The notes under the pieces were generated by a model, which was not told where the DNA came from, made no database searches, and saw nothing but the letters and a program-made list of their open reading frames with translations. DNA of 64,000 nt, from positions 186,001-250,000 of the forward strand of contig JARGFQ010000003.1 in the NCBI GenBank assembly GCA_029210565.1, read 5' to 3'. Positions 8,560 through 15,707 of this stretch are shown in pieces (position 1 is the first letter of the stretch; each line of letters opens with the position of its first letter). Both the position numbers and the translations under genes were made by a program. The stretch comes from Bacteroidales bacterium. GTDB lineage: Bacteria; Bacteroidota; Bacteroidia; Bacteroidales; VadinHA17.

Positions 8560-10025
8560 CAGTATAGCGGCCCAAAGATTCTTGCCATCGATTCCTTGTA
8601 CCTCTCTTTTCTCTTTCTCTTTATCCATTCATTCAGTACGATCTCCCTGCAGTTTTTCTGATCCTCTGCGAACAAAGCGCCGAGCCGTACGGCAAAATTA
8701 TCATCATAAATCAGTGCCGTGACTTCAAAATCAAGGTCGAAACTGCGAACGTCAACATTTGGTGAGCCTACCGATGAAAAAACGTTGTCGACGAGCAGAT
8801 ATTTCGAGTGGATGAAGCCATTTTCGTAAAGGAATACTCTCACTCCGGCCTCAAGCAGTTCGGTGATATACGACCGGGTATTCCAGTTTGCGAGTATCGA
8901 ATCGCCATACCTGGGAAAGATTATCCTCACGTCAACCCCGCTGAGCCCTGCCGTCTTGAGGGCTGTGAGGAGACTCTGGTCAGGACTGAAATAGGGTGAG
9001 GTGAGATAGATTGATGACTTCGCCGTTGAGATGGCTGAGAAGTAGACCTGCATTATCGTTGCCCAGTCCGTATCGGGACCGCTTGAGGCCACCTGCACCA
9101 GGCACCGGTTCCCTGTCCTGCTGACCTGCCCTGGGGAGATGTCGGAGTGTAGCTCATCCCCACTGACAAAGTCCCAGTCGGCAATAAACACACTGTTCAA
9201 TGCTGCCACAGCCTCCCCCTCCAGCCTCAGATGTGTATCGACCCACGGCCCGAGGCCGGGCAATCCGTGAATGTACTTGTCGGCGATATTCAGTCCCCCG
9301 ACAAAACCCACTTTCCCGTCAACCACAAGTATCTTTCGGTGATTGCGGTAATTGATCCTGCTGGAGAAGCTCGGAAAGCGAACCGGCATGTATGGGAATA
9401 TCTGTACACCCGCAGTCCTCATATCCTTGAGGTATGGTTTACGCAGGTTCCAGCTTCCCACATCATCATAGAGGATCCTGACCTTCACTCCCTGTCGTGC
9501 CTTGAGTTTCATGAGTTCGCTGAACTGCATCCCGAGGTTGTCGGGTTCGATACGGTAGAACTCAAGGTTTATGAACTCTTGTGCCAATCTTATCGCTTCA
9601 AGCATTGACGGGAAAGTCTCACTGCCGTTGACCAGGAGATCAATCCGGTTGTCCAGGGTAAGAAGCGAGTTGCTGTTTCGCAGCATGAGATGAATCATAT
9701 GCTCCTTTGACCTCACAGCTTCGCTCTCTTCTGAAAGCATTAACGGCAGCATCACCTCCTGACGTTTTGCGCTGGCTGCCAGCCTGAAACTGTCAGCCTG
9801 GCTCTTTCTGCTGAAGATCTTCTGTTTCCGGTAGTTCCTGCCAAAGACGATGTAGATGAAAAGGCCGGCGACGGGCACAAAGAGTATCACGAGCAGCCAG
9901 GCAAGAGTCTTGACCGGATTCCTGTTCTCAAAGACGATCATCAGGCATATTGAGAAGACCGTGATCAGATAGAGAACAGCGAAGACGTTCTTGAGTACAG
10001 ATACTATGTTAGCTGCCAGAAGCAT
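8559..10025 (-). CDS. cls: Cardiolipin synthase
   Basis: 488-residue phospholipase D superfamily enzyme that condenses two phosphatidylglycerols into cardiolipin at the inner membrane. Two N-terminal membrane helices (about 7-27 and 36-58) precede two HKD catalytic motifs: HRKILVVDGKVGFVGGLN and HSKYLLVDNVFSSVGSPNVD. The length fits the ClsA family (about 480-490). It is the first gene of a two-gene unit with mltG, which it overlaps by one base. The N-terminus (MLLAANIVSVLKNVFAVLYL) fits a signal-anchor, so the ATG at 10025 is reasonable. Confidence 0.92.
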   Translation of the reverse strand: MLLAANIVSVLKNVFAVLYLITVFSICLMIVFENRNPVKTLAWLLVILFVPVAGLFIYIVFGRNYRKQKIFSRKSQADSFRLAASAKRQEVMLPLMLSEESEAVRSKEHMIHLMLRNSNSLLTLDNRIDLLVNGSETFPSMLEAIRLAQEFINLEFYRIEPDNLGMQFSELMKLKARQGVKVRILYDDVGSWNLRKPYLKDMRTAGVQIFPYMPVRFPSFSSRINYRNHRKILVVDGKVGFVGGLNIADKYIHGLPGLGPWVDTHLRLEGEAVAALNSVFIADWDFVSGDELHSDISPGQVSRTGNRCLVQVASSGPDTDWATIMQVYFSAISTAKSSIYLTSPYFSPDQSLLTALKTAGLSGVDVRIIFPRYGDSILANWNTRSYITELLEAGVRVFLYENGFIHSKYLLVDNVFSSVGSPNVDVRSFDLDFEVTALIYDDNFAVRLGALFAEDQKNCREIVLNEWIKRKRKERYKESMARIFGPLY

Positions 10026-10054
10026 TGCTCCTTACAATCCTTACACCGGTAAAT

Positions 10055-10089
10055 ATAAAAAAACTCTTCCGCTTGAGAGCAGAAGAGTT
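10055..10089 (-). terminator. Rho-independent terminator after the barrel gene
   Basis: On the minus strand GAACTCTTC pairs with GAAGAGTT(T) across a loop of about 12 bases and is followed directly by TTTTTTTATATTT. It lies 20 bases after the stop of the gene at 10109-10726 and before cls on the same strand, so it should separate the two units. Confidence 0.75.
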
Positions 10090-10108
10090 CTTTTATGTGT
10101 TATTGCAC

Positions 10109-10726
10109 TCAGAAGATGAGGCCTACATGCAGAAGCATGGCGCCTGTCCTGTCATCCAGCTGAAAGGTCTCGCCCATAATGGTTATCTCATCACCGAACT
10201 GATTCAGATTGCCCTCATACCTGACGTCAAGGGTCAGCTTCTTGAAAAGGTCAATGCCAACACCTGCCTGGTATCCAAACGTGGCTCTCTTATAGGTGGC
10301 GCCATCAATAATCTCTTTTGGATCACTCAGCATTATAGCTGCTGCAGGTCCTGCATTTAACCTCATGGGGCCAACCTTAAAACCTAATAGCACAGGGATG
10401 TTCAGCTTATTGAACTTCTGATTGTAAATTACCGGACCACCACCCTCTTCAACATCCTCATAGCTGACAGAATTTGTTGCGGTTGCCAGAAGAATTTCAG
10501 GTTGAACGTAGAACCCTGCAAAAGATGCCCTCATGAACACCCCCCCCTGAAAGCCCCACTCTGCAGTCTTTGCATTCTGGAGAACAACTTCAAAGTTTAC
10601 TCCGTCAAGAGTCTGGTTTGTAAACGTGAAGTCTGTGCTGGCGCCTGCCTTGACACCAAATTTAACCTGTGAAAAGAGAGGTGCGGCAAGAACAAGAGCA
10701 AGAATAATAACAATGATCTTTTTCAT
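10109..10726 (-). CDS. Small outer-membrane beta-barrel protein (PorT-like)
   Basis: 205 residues with a clear signal peptide (MKKIIVIILALVLAAPLFSQ) and then alternating amphipathic strands: VKFGVKAGASTDFTF, FQGGVFMRASFAGFYVQPEILLA, LNIPVLLGFKVGPMRLNAGPAAAIML, FGYQAGVGIDLFKKLTLDVRYE and a terminal LHVGLIF strand. This is the eight-stranded barrel pattern of Bacteroidota PorT-family proteins. It forms a single-gene unit with its own terminator. No ligand or partner can be named. Confidence 0.8.
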   Translation of the reverse strand: MKKIIVIILALVLAAPLFSQVKFGVKAGASTDFTFTNQTLDGVNFEVVLQNAKTAEWGFQGGVFMRASFAGFYVQPEILLATATNSVSYEDVEEGGGPVIYNQKFNKLNIPVLLGFKVGPMRLNAGPAAAIMLSDPKEIIDGATYKRATFGYQAGVGIDLFKKLTLDVRYEGNLNQFGDEITIMGETFQLDDRTGAMLLHVGLIF

Positions 10727-10821
10727 TTTACTCCATTTTTAAGTTAATAGAACAGGTAGTTGTTCTGATAAACGCAAATACGGGGCCAAAGGTTGCACGG
10801 CAGAGAAGAAAAGATGGCTAT

Positions 10822-11355
10822 TTACTGCTTTTTTGCCAGTTCCGCGAAGATTACCTTCTTCATTTCGTCAAATTCCTGTCGTTCAAAAAGCCTTGTAAGA
10901 AAGATGATCTCCCCCTCCCTGTTGACTATGACATTACGGGTGACGCCGGCCTCCTTCTGCGCATACAGAGCAAAGATGCCTGCGCCCGGGTCAAGTGCCA
11001 GCGGGTACGTGATTTTCATGTCATCCCGGAATTTCAGGACCGTGCTTTCCGGTTCGTCGCAATCGATGCCTATTACTACCAGGCCCTTATCCTTTCCCGG
11101 CAGCCATATCTCACCCTCTATGAAAGGCATCTCCTTACGGCAGACACTGCACCAGCTGGCGGTGAACTGCAGCATGACCACCTTGCCGCGCAGATCTGAA
11201 AGAGAGTAGCTCTCTCCTCCGGCTTCCCTGATTGTAAAGTCAGGCGCATAGTCTCCCACCTTTACCAGGTAACCGTGCTCATATACATTCTGATCCTGTG
11301 CGAGTGCTATGCAAGTGATCATGGCGGCAGCCGCCAGTATTATAAGTTTTTTCAT
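10822..11355 (-). CDS. TlpA/ResA-like periplasmic thioredoxin
   Basis: 177 residues. Signal peptide MKKLIILAAAAMITCIALA is followed by an AhpC/TSA-type redoxin domain: VGDYAPDFTIREAGGESYSL, GKVVMLQFTASWCSVCRKE with the CxxC redox pair, and the cis-proline region AGVTRNVIVNREGEI. Such proteins reduce disulfides outside the cytoplasm, for example in cytochrome c maturation or oxidative protein repair. It is monocistronic as far as can be seen. The redox partner is unknown. A cysteine inside the signal peptide (ITCIA) is not a convincing lipobox. Confidence 0.85.
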   Translation of the reverse strand: MKKLIILAAAAMITCIALAQDQNVYEHGYLVKVGDYAPDFTIREAGGESYSLSDLRGKVVMLQFTASWCSVCRKEMPFIEGEIWLPGKDKGLVVIGIDCDEPESTVLKFRDDMKITYPLALDPGAGIFALYAQKEAGVTRNVIVNREGEIIFLTRLFERQEFDEMKKVIFAELAKKQ

Positions 11356-11375
11356 TTCCGGATGCGTTAAGGCTT

Positions 11376-11383
11376 CAAAAATA
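11376..11383 (-). promoter_or_regulatory. -7 promoter element of the TlpA-like gene
   Basis: On the minus strand TATTTTTG matches TAnnTTTG, 20 bases before the start at 11355. No good -33 element is seen. Confidence 0.35.
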
Positions 11384-11409
11384 CAAATTAATTGGCTTTC
11401 GTATCTTTC

Positions 11410-11465
11410 AATTCTTAACCCTTAACTTATGACCCTTATCTCTTAATTCTTAATTCTTAATTATC
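11410..11465. repeat. Degenerate TTAATTC-type short repeats
   Basis: AT-rich degenerate units such as CTTAACC, CTTATC and TTAATTC follow one another between the TlpA-like gene and the zinc-ribbon gene. Two other intergenic low-complexity stretches of related style occur at 48726-48809 and 50023-50106. Confidence 0.6.
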
Positions 11466-11471
11466 AAATAG

Positions 11472-11852
11472 TTAGCATTCATCTTCGGATTTAATCTCCA
11501 GGTAACTGCTGCTCCTACGGAGCTCAAGATACCCTCTCCCCGCCTCCCGGAAACCGTATTCAAAACAGTATGACCAGCGCAACCCCTCCCTTGTCTCCAC
11601 CAGGTGGGTAAAGAAGGTAAAGTTGTAACCCTGGGCTATGAGCGCATCACGGTGAATCCGGCGGTGCCCGTCATCATAAAGGTCTGCCAGTACCCTCCGG
11701 TTTCTTCGGAGCTGTGCGTGTACATTCCTTACGTAATTGTTCTGATCACGGTTGAGACGGTTATTATAATTGTTACGACACTGGTCGGAACAAAATTTCT
11801 TATCAGACCGTCCAAGGAGCCTGGCTCCGCAGTCAAGACATACTCTTTCCAC
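11472..11852 (-). CDS. Small zinc-ribbon protein of unknown function
   Basis: 126 residues. The N-terminus holds a four-cysteine zinc ribbon (CLDCG at residues 5-9, then FCSDQC near 20-25) like those in DUF2116-type proteins, followed by the basic, Asn/Arg-rich RNNYNNRLNRDQNNYVRNV and a mixed C-terminal domain (YNFTFFTHLVETREG, YCFEYGFREAGRGYLELR). It is probably a nucleic-acid-binding or ribosome-associated protein, but this is inference from the basic zinc ribbon. It is divergent from ssb with about 200 bp between them. The C-terminal half matches nothing I can name. Confidence 0.7.
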   Translation of the reverse strand: MERVCLDCGARLLGRSDKKFCSDQCRNNYNNRLNRDQNNYVRNVHAQLRRNRRVLADLYDDGHRRIHRDALIAQGYNFTFFTHLVETREGLRWSYCFEYGFREAGRGYLELRRSSSYLEIKSEDEC

Positions 11853-12049
11853 AGCAGAATGTTTTGCTAAAGTTAGAATATTTTATTTAAACAAAAGGGT
11901 ATATCACACTGATTTTGATCATCAAAGCCGTTTACAAACGAATAAAAACGACTGCTAAACGGATAGAAATGTTTATTAACCGACTCCTGTCTACGGGAGG
12001 ATGCACTTTTGTAACGACAACAGCATTATTTACCTCAAAACGAAGAATT

Positions 12050-12520
12050 ATGAATGCATTGAGAAACAAAGTACAGTTGATCGGTCGCCTCGGGCAGGAC
12101 CCGGATCTGAGAACGCTTGAGAGTGGTAAAAAAGTTGCTCACTTCACGCTTGCCACAAGCGGCAGCTACAAAAGTGCCGATGGAAGCAAGATTGAGGAGA
12201 CCACGTGGCACAGCATCGTTGCCTGGAACGGGCTGGCTGAGATATCTTCGAAATTCCTGAGGAAGGGCAGGGAGGTATGCGTTGAGGGACGCATCACCTA
12301 CCGGACCTACACTGACAAGAACGGAATGCAGAGGAGTGTGACCGAGATTATAGCCTCCGATATGGTTCTGCTCAGCTCGAGGACAAAATCCGGAGATTTT
12401 CCTGCAGCCGATGGTCCGGATCTCTCTTCAGGAATCTCTGAAACTTCGGGTGATCTGACAGCGGCTGGAGAAGCCGCCGTGCGCAACGGAAAGACAAAGA
12501 GCAAGGTGCAGGTCTCATAG
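12050..12520 (+). CDS. ssb: Single-stranded DNA-binding protein
   Basis: 156 residues. The OB fold runs from MNALRNKVQLIGRLGQDPD to about residue 110 (TWHSIVAWNGLAEISSKFLRKG, VCVEGRITYRTYTDKNG), followed by a variable low-complexity tail. The ATG at 12050 puts the OB fold at the N-terminus as in the family; the frame continues upstream to 11915 but that part is not conserved. The usual acidic C-terminal tip (DDIPF type) that recruits repair proteins is not seen: the protein ends TKSKVQVS. That suggests an accessory or specialised ssb rather than the main replication copy. Confidence 0.88.
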   Translation: MNALRNKVQLIGRLGQDPDLRTLESGKKVAHFTLATSGSYKSADGSKIEETTWHSIVAWNGLAEISSKFLRKGREVCVEGRITYRTYTDKNGMQRSVTEIIASDMVLLSSRTKSGDFPAADGPDLSSGISETSGDLTAAGEAAVRNGKTKSKVQVS

Positions 12521-12566
12521 ACCGGGAGGGGAAGCAGTGGTGGATAGCATCTGTCTCGCTGGCAGA

Positions 12567-12585
12567 CCCCGGTCATTAACCGGGG
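12567..12585. terminator. Possible terminator hairpin between convergent ssb and iorB
   Basis: CCCCGGT-catta-ACCGGGG is a perfect 7-bp GC-rich stem with a 5-base loop, in the gap between convergent ssb (ends 12520) and iorB (ends 12600). No strong T tract follows on either side, so it may only slow polymerase or be a bidirectional weak terminator. Confidence 0.45.
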
Positions 12586-12599
12586 CCTGTTACAGTATT

Positions 12600-13178
12600 T
12601 TACTCTCTGCCGGCGGCCTCTCTGCCCGCCCTCAGTGCCTGGATATTGAGATCAACCACCACTTCTCCCTTGCGATTGAAGAGCTGTTGAACTGCATGCT
12701 CCAGGATCTCAAACGGCATAGGTATAAAGGATGAGGCCGCTCCCAGGATCACCATATTTCCAGATCTTGGTGAACCCAGATCCCTGGCTATGCTGTCGGC
12801 ATCAAGTACGACAGTGTTACCGTTATCCTCAAGTGCAGCCTTCAGTTCTGCCATGTCAGGATAGTCGGGTATATTAACATAGGGCACGGAGTTGGTGATC
12901 ACCCAGCCTTCGGGCGCCAGCCAGGGAAGATAACGCAATGCCTCCATAGGTTCTACACTGATGATCATATCTGCTCCGCCGTGAGGTATCAGATCGGAAT
13001 GAATCTCGCTGTCAGAGATCCTGAGATGCGACTGCACGTCACCGCCCCTCTGGCTCATGCCGTGCACTTCTGACTGTTTGAGGAAGAGGCCCCGTTCTAC
13101 GGCTGCCAGCCCTATCGTGGCTGCAATGGAGAGGATACCCTGTCCTCCTACACCTGCAAGTATAATATCACATTTCAT
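12600..13178 (-). CDS. iorB: Indolepyruvate oxidoreductase beta subunit
   Basis: 192 residues, the gamma-type domain of 2-oxoacid:ferredoxin oxidoreductases. It begins MKCDIILAGVGGQGILSIAATIG, the family signature, and has LKQSEVHGMSQRGGDVQSHLRI, which contacts CoA/TPP-side residues in relatives. With IorA it converts aryl pyruvates (from aromatic amino acids) to aryl-acetyl-CoA, reducing ferredoxin, or runs in reverse for synthesis. It follows iorA on the same strand after a 100-bp gap that can form alternative hairpins. Confidence 0.9.
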   Translation of the reverse strand: MKCDIILAGVGGQGILSIAATIGLAAVERGLFLKQSEVHGMSQRGGDVQSHLRISDSEIHSDLIPHGGADMIISVEPMEALRYLPWLAPEGWVITNSVPYVNIPDYPDMAELKAALEDNGNTVVLDADSIARDLGSPRSGNMVILGAASSFIPMPFEILEHAVQQLFNRKGEVVVDLNIQALRAGREAAGRE

Positions 13179-13213
13179 TCGTTGATAAATTTCTATTTTA
13201 TTGATATAATGCG

Positions 13214-13269
13214 ACTTGCATGATACATCGTAAACATAACCCTGATTATGAGCTCTTGCTCATGCAAGT
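13214..13269 (-). promoter_or_regulatory. Alternative stem-loops between iorA and iorB
   Basis: Perfect 10-bp arms ACTTGCATGA (13214-13223) and TCATGCAAGT (13260-13269) enclose 36 bases. The right arm overlaps a local hairpin ATGAGC-tctt-GCTCAT (13248-13263), so only one of the two structures can form. This is the geometry of an attenuator or a processing site, but no function is shown. Confidence 0.4.
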
Positions 13270-13278
13270 TTCAACTTG

Positions 13279-14895
13279 TCACGCTGTTTGGCTTTTCTTT
13301 GCCGCGGCGGCCTTCTTATTCCTGGATGCTGTCTGGATGCACTCTCTCATGGCAATTATTACGGATAGCCCATGATGATTAAGTTCCTCACTGATGACAG
13401 CCATATTTTCTTCGTGGTTTTTTCGAAGGGGTATGATCATCCTCAGGTGATCGGGGTTCACCCCCAGCCCAAGGCAGATGCTTTCAATCCTGCCGGTGGC
13501 CTGCGATTGCTGTCCGCCCGTCATGCCAGTGGTTGAGTTGTCCGAGATGATAACCGTGATCGGGGAGTCTTTTATCACGGCGTCAAGCAGCCCGGTCATG
13601 CCGGAGTGGGTGAAAGTTGAATCACCGATGAAGGCCACCGCAGGAAAGAGTCCTGCATCAGCGGCACCTACTGCCATAGTCACGGAAGCTCCCATGTCAA
13701 CACACGAGTTGACCATATTAAATGGAGGCAGTGCTCCCAGGGTATAACAGCCTATGTCGGAAAAAACACGTCCGGGACCATAGCCCTTCATAACCTCTGC
13801 CAGTGCCGAAAAGACATCGGCGTGACCGCATCCCTTGCAGAATGAGGGAAGCCTCTGACGTACAACGGCAGGCACCTCCTTGCCGGAATCTTTCTTCATG
13901 CCCATCGCTGCAGCCACTATTGCCGGATTGAGCTCGCCGTCGCGTGGCACCGTACCGTCGAGACGACCGGCAACCTTAACATCCCTGTCGAGCAATCCTC
14001 TCAGCTGCTCCTCGATTAGCGGATAGCCCTCCTCGAGAACAAGCACCCGGCCGCAGCTCTCCACCAGCTCAGCGACAGCGTCACTGTTCACCGGGTAAGC
14101 TGCCAGTGAGAGCACCGGAAAATCGTCGTGATGCTGCTCCAAATTTTCGAGCAGGTAATTGTAGGCTATGCCGCATGTGATTATCCCTGTCTTCCTGCTG
14201 TCGCTCTTCGCAAACCTGTTATAGCCTGAGAGCACAGAGTCGGTTCGCAGTTTTTCATAGAGCCCGGTGAGTGCCCTGTATTGTTTCCGCGCAATTGCCG
14301 GCAGCAGCACAAACTGCCTGGGATCGGAGGGCAGGCTGCTGCTGTTCTGCGTCCTTGCATCCCGGCGCTCTATGGCAGCACGCGAATGTGCCAGGCGGGT
14401 GGTAATACGAATCAACACCGGAAGCTTGTATTTCTCCGACAGATCAAAAGCATCAAATATCATATCATAGGCCTCCTGCTGGTTCCGCGGCTCAAGCACG
14501 GGCACCATCGCAAACCGGCCGTAGAAACGCGAGTCCTGCTCGTTCTGCGACGAGTGCATTGAGGGGTCGTCAGCTGCCACAACCACCAGCCCGCCGTTGA
14601 CACCCGTCACCGCAGAGTTGATGAAGGCATCAGCAGCCACATTGAGGCCGACATGCTTCATGGCCACCATAGCCCTCTTGCCGGCATATGACATCCCCAG
14701 GGCAGCCTCCATGGCGGTCTTCTCATTTGAAGACCACTCACGTCGGACACCCTCTGCCGCAGCCCTGGGTGAAGCCTGAATATACTCCATTATCTCCGTC
14801 GAAGGGGTGCCGGGATAGGCATACATGCCGCTCATACCGGCATCCAGCGCTGCCTGCGCAATAGCTTCATCACCAAGCAGTAATAACTTTTGCAT
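13279..14895 (-). CDS. iorA: Indolepyruvate oxidoreductase alpha subunit, without the C-terminal ferredoxin domain
   Basis: 538 residues. The N-terminal half is the pyruvate-binding domain (AYPGTPSTEIMEYIQ, NEKTAMEAALGMSYAGKRAMVAMKHVGLN). The C-terminal half binds thiamine diphosphate: CKGCGHADVF, then GDSTFTHSGMTGLLDAV with ISDNSTTGMTGGQ. Well-studied archaeal IorA proteins have a further C-terminal domain with two [4Fe-4S] clusters; here the protein stops after AMRECIQTASRNKKAAAAKK, with no cysteine motif. Electrons must then pass by other means, for example only one cluster or a separate ferredoxin. The iorB gene follows. The lysine/alanine-rich end suggests a natural terminus rather than a recent truncation. 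Confidence 0.9.
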   Translation of the reverse strand: MQKLLLLGDEAIAQAALDAGMSGMYAYPGTPSTEIMEYIQASPRAAAEGVRREWSSNEKTAMEAALGMSYAGKRAMVAMKHVGLNVAADAFINSAVTGVNGGLVVVAADDPSMHSSQNEQDSRFYGRFAMVPVLEPRNQQEAYDMIFDAFDLSEKYKLPVLIRITTRLAHSRAAIERRDARTQNSSSLPSDPRQFVLLPAIARKQYRALTGLYEKLRTDSVLSGYNRFAKSDSRKTGIITCGIAYNYLLENLEQHHDDFPVLSLAAYPVNSDAVAELVESCGRVLVLEEGYPLIEEQLRGLLDRDVKVAGRLDGTVPRDGELNPAIVAAAMGMKKDSGKEVPAVVRQRLPSFCKGCGHADVFSALAEVMKGYGPGRVFSDIGCYTLGALPPFNMVNSCVDMGASVTMAVGAADAGLFPAVAFIGDSTFTHSGMTGLLDAVIKDSPITVIISDNSTTGMTGGQQSQATGRIESICLGLGVNPDHLRMIIPLRKNHEENMAVISEELNHHGLSVIIAMRECIQTASRNKKAAAAKKSQTA

Positions 14896-15011
14896 ATATT
14901 TTTAGATTTAAAATTTCCATTTACAGCCGACAGTAAAGATGATTAAAGTTAAGTTAAATTCATGAATCAAATGTCATTATTGTTTACTTTACAACGCAAA
15001 AATAGTGGTCG

Positions 15012-15707
15012 TTGAAGAGGTTTTTAATGATTTGTCTCATGCTGGCCGGTGTGACAGCTGGGGTCAGTGCACAGGAACAGAAGAACAGGTTCATTCAGAT
15101 TGACGGACTGACAGCTGATGAAAACGGTTACATCGTTCCTGATGTGAGTATCTGGTCAAAACATCTGCAACGTGGTGCGGCAAGTGACCGCAGGGGTATC
15201 TTCTCCATCATAAGCATTCCGGGTGACACCGTCTTCTTCAGTGCAATAGGTTACAAATCGACAATCCTTACGGTACCGGAAGCTGTTACGGGCACCCACT
15301 TCATCACTGATGTGATGATGGTTACTGACACCATACTCATAGGTGAGGTACTGGTGCTGCCATGGAAAACATACTCGGAGTTTAAAAGGGCCGTACTGGA
15401 AAACAAGCCTGTTGACCCGCTCCTTGAGAACATGGAGTATAACCTTGCCCTTGTCGAGCAACAGATATGGAGCGACATGAGGGCCACCCCCGGAGAATCA
15501 TACAGGTACGTCATGCAGCAGATGTCTGACAATCTCTATACCAGGGGACAGATGCCGGCAAACAACCTTCTGAATCCGTTTGCCTGGCAGAAATTTGCAC
15601 GTGAGGTCAAGAACGGTCTGCTCAGGAATGAACCTGACAAAAGCTCCAAACCGGCCAGTAAAAAGAAAAAGAAGAGCAAGAGCCGCAAGAAAAAAAACAG
15701 TGACTGA
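15012..15707 (+). CDS. Exported protein with carboxypeptidase-regulatory-like domain
   Basis: 231 residues. A signal peptide (KRFLMICLMLAGVTAGVSA, cleavage before QEQ) is followed by a beta-sandwich of the carboxypeptidase-D regulatory type (residues about 30-115: YIVPDVSIWSKHLQRGAASDRRGIFSI, IGYKSTILTVPE), a helical region, and a strongly basic tail KPASKKKKKSKSRKKK. The start is TTG at 15012, chosen because it supplies the basic n-region; ATG at 15027 would remove it. The stop overlaps the ATG of the TonB-dependent receptor (TGATG), so it is coupled to the receptor. It may be a periplasmic partner of that receptor; this is inference. Confidence 0.72.
   Translation: MKRFLMICLMLAGVTAGVSAQEQKNRFIQIDGLTADENGYIVPDVSIWSKHLQRGAASDRRGIFSIISIPGDTVFFSAIGYKSTILTVPEAVTGTHFITDVMMVTDTILIGEVLVLPWKTYSEFKRAVLENKPVDPLLENMEYNLALVEQQIWSDMRATPGESYRYVMQQMSDNLYTRGQMPANNLLNPFAWQKFAREVKNGLLRNEPDKSSKPASKKKKKSKSRKKKNSD

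Noticed and set aside
11915..12049. Longer N-terminus for ssb
   Set aside because: OB folds of this family begin at MNALRNKVQLIG; the upstream part is basic and unlike ssb and carries a near-match to a -7 promoter box.
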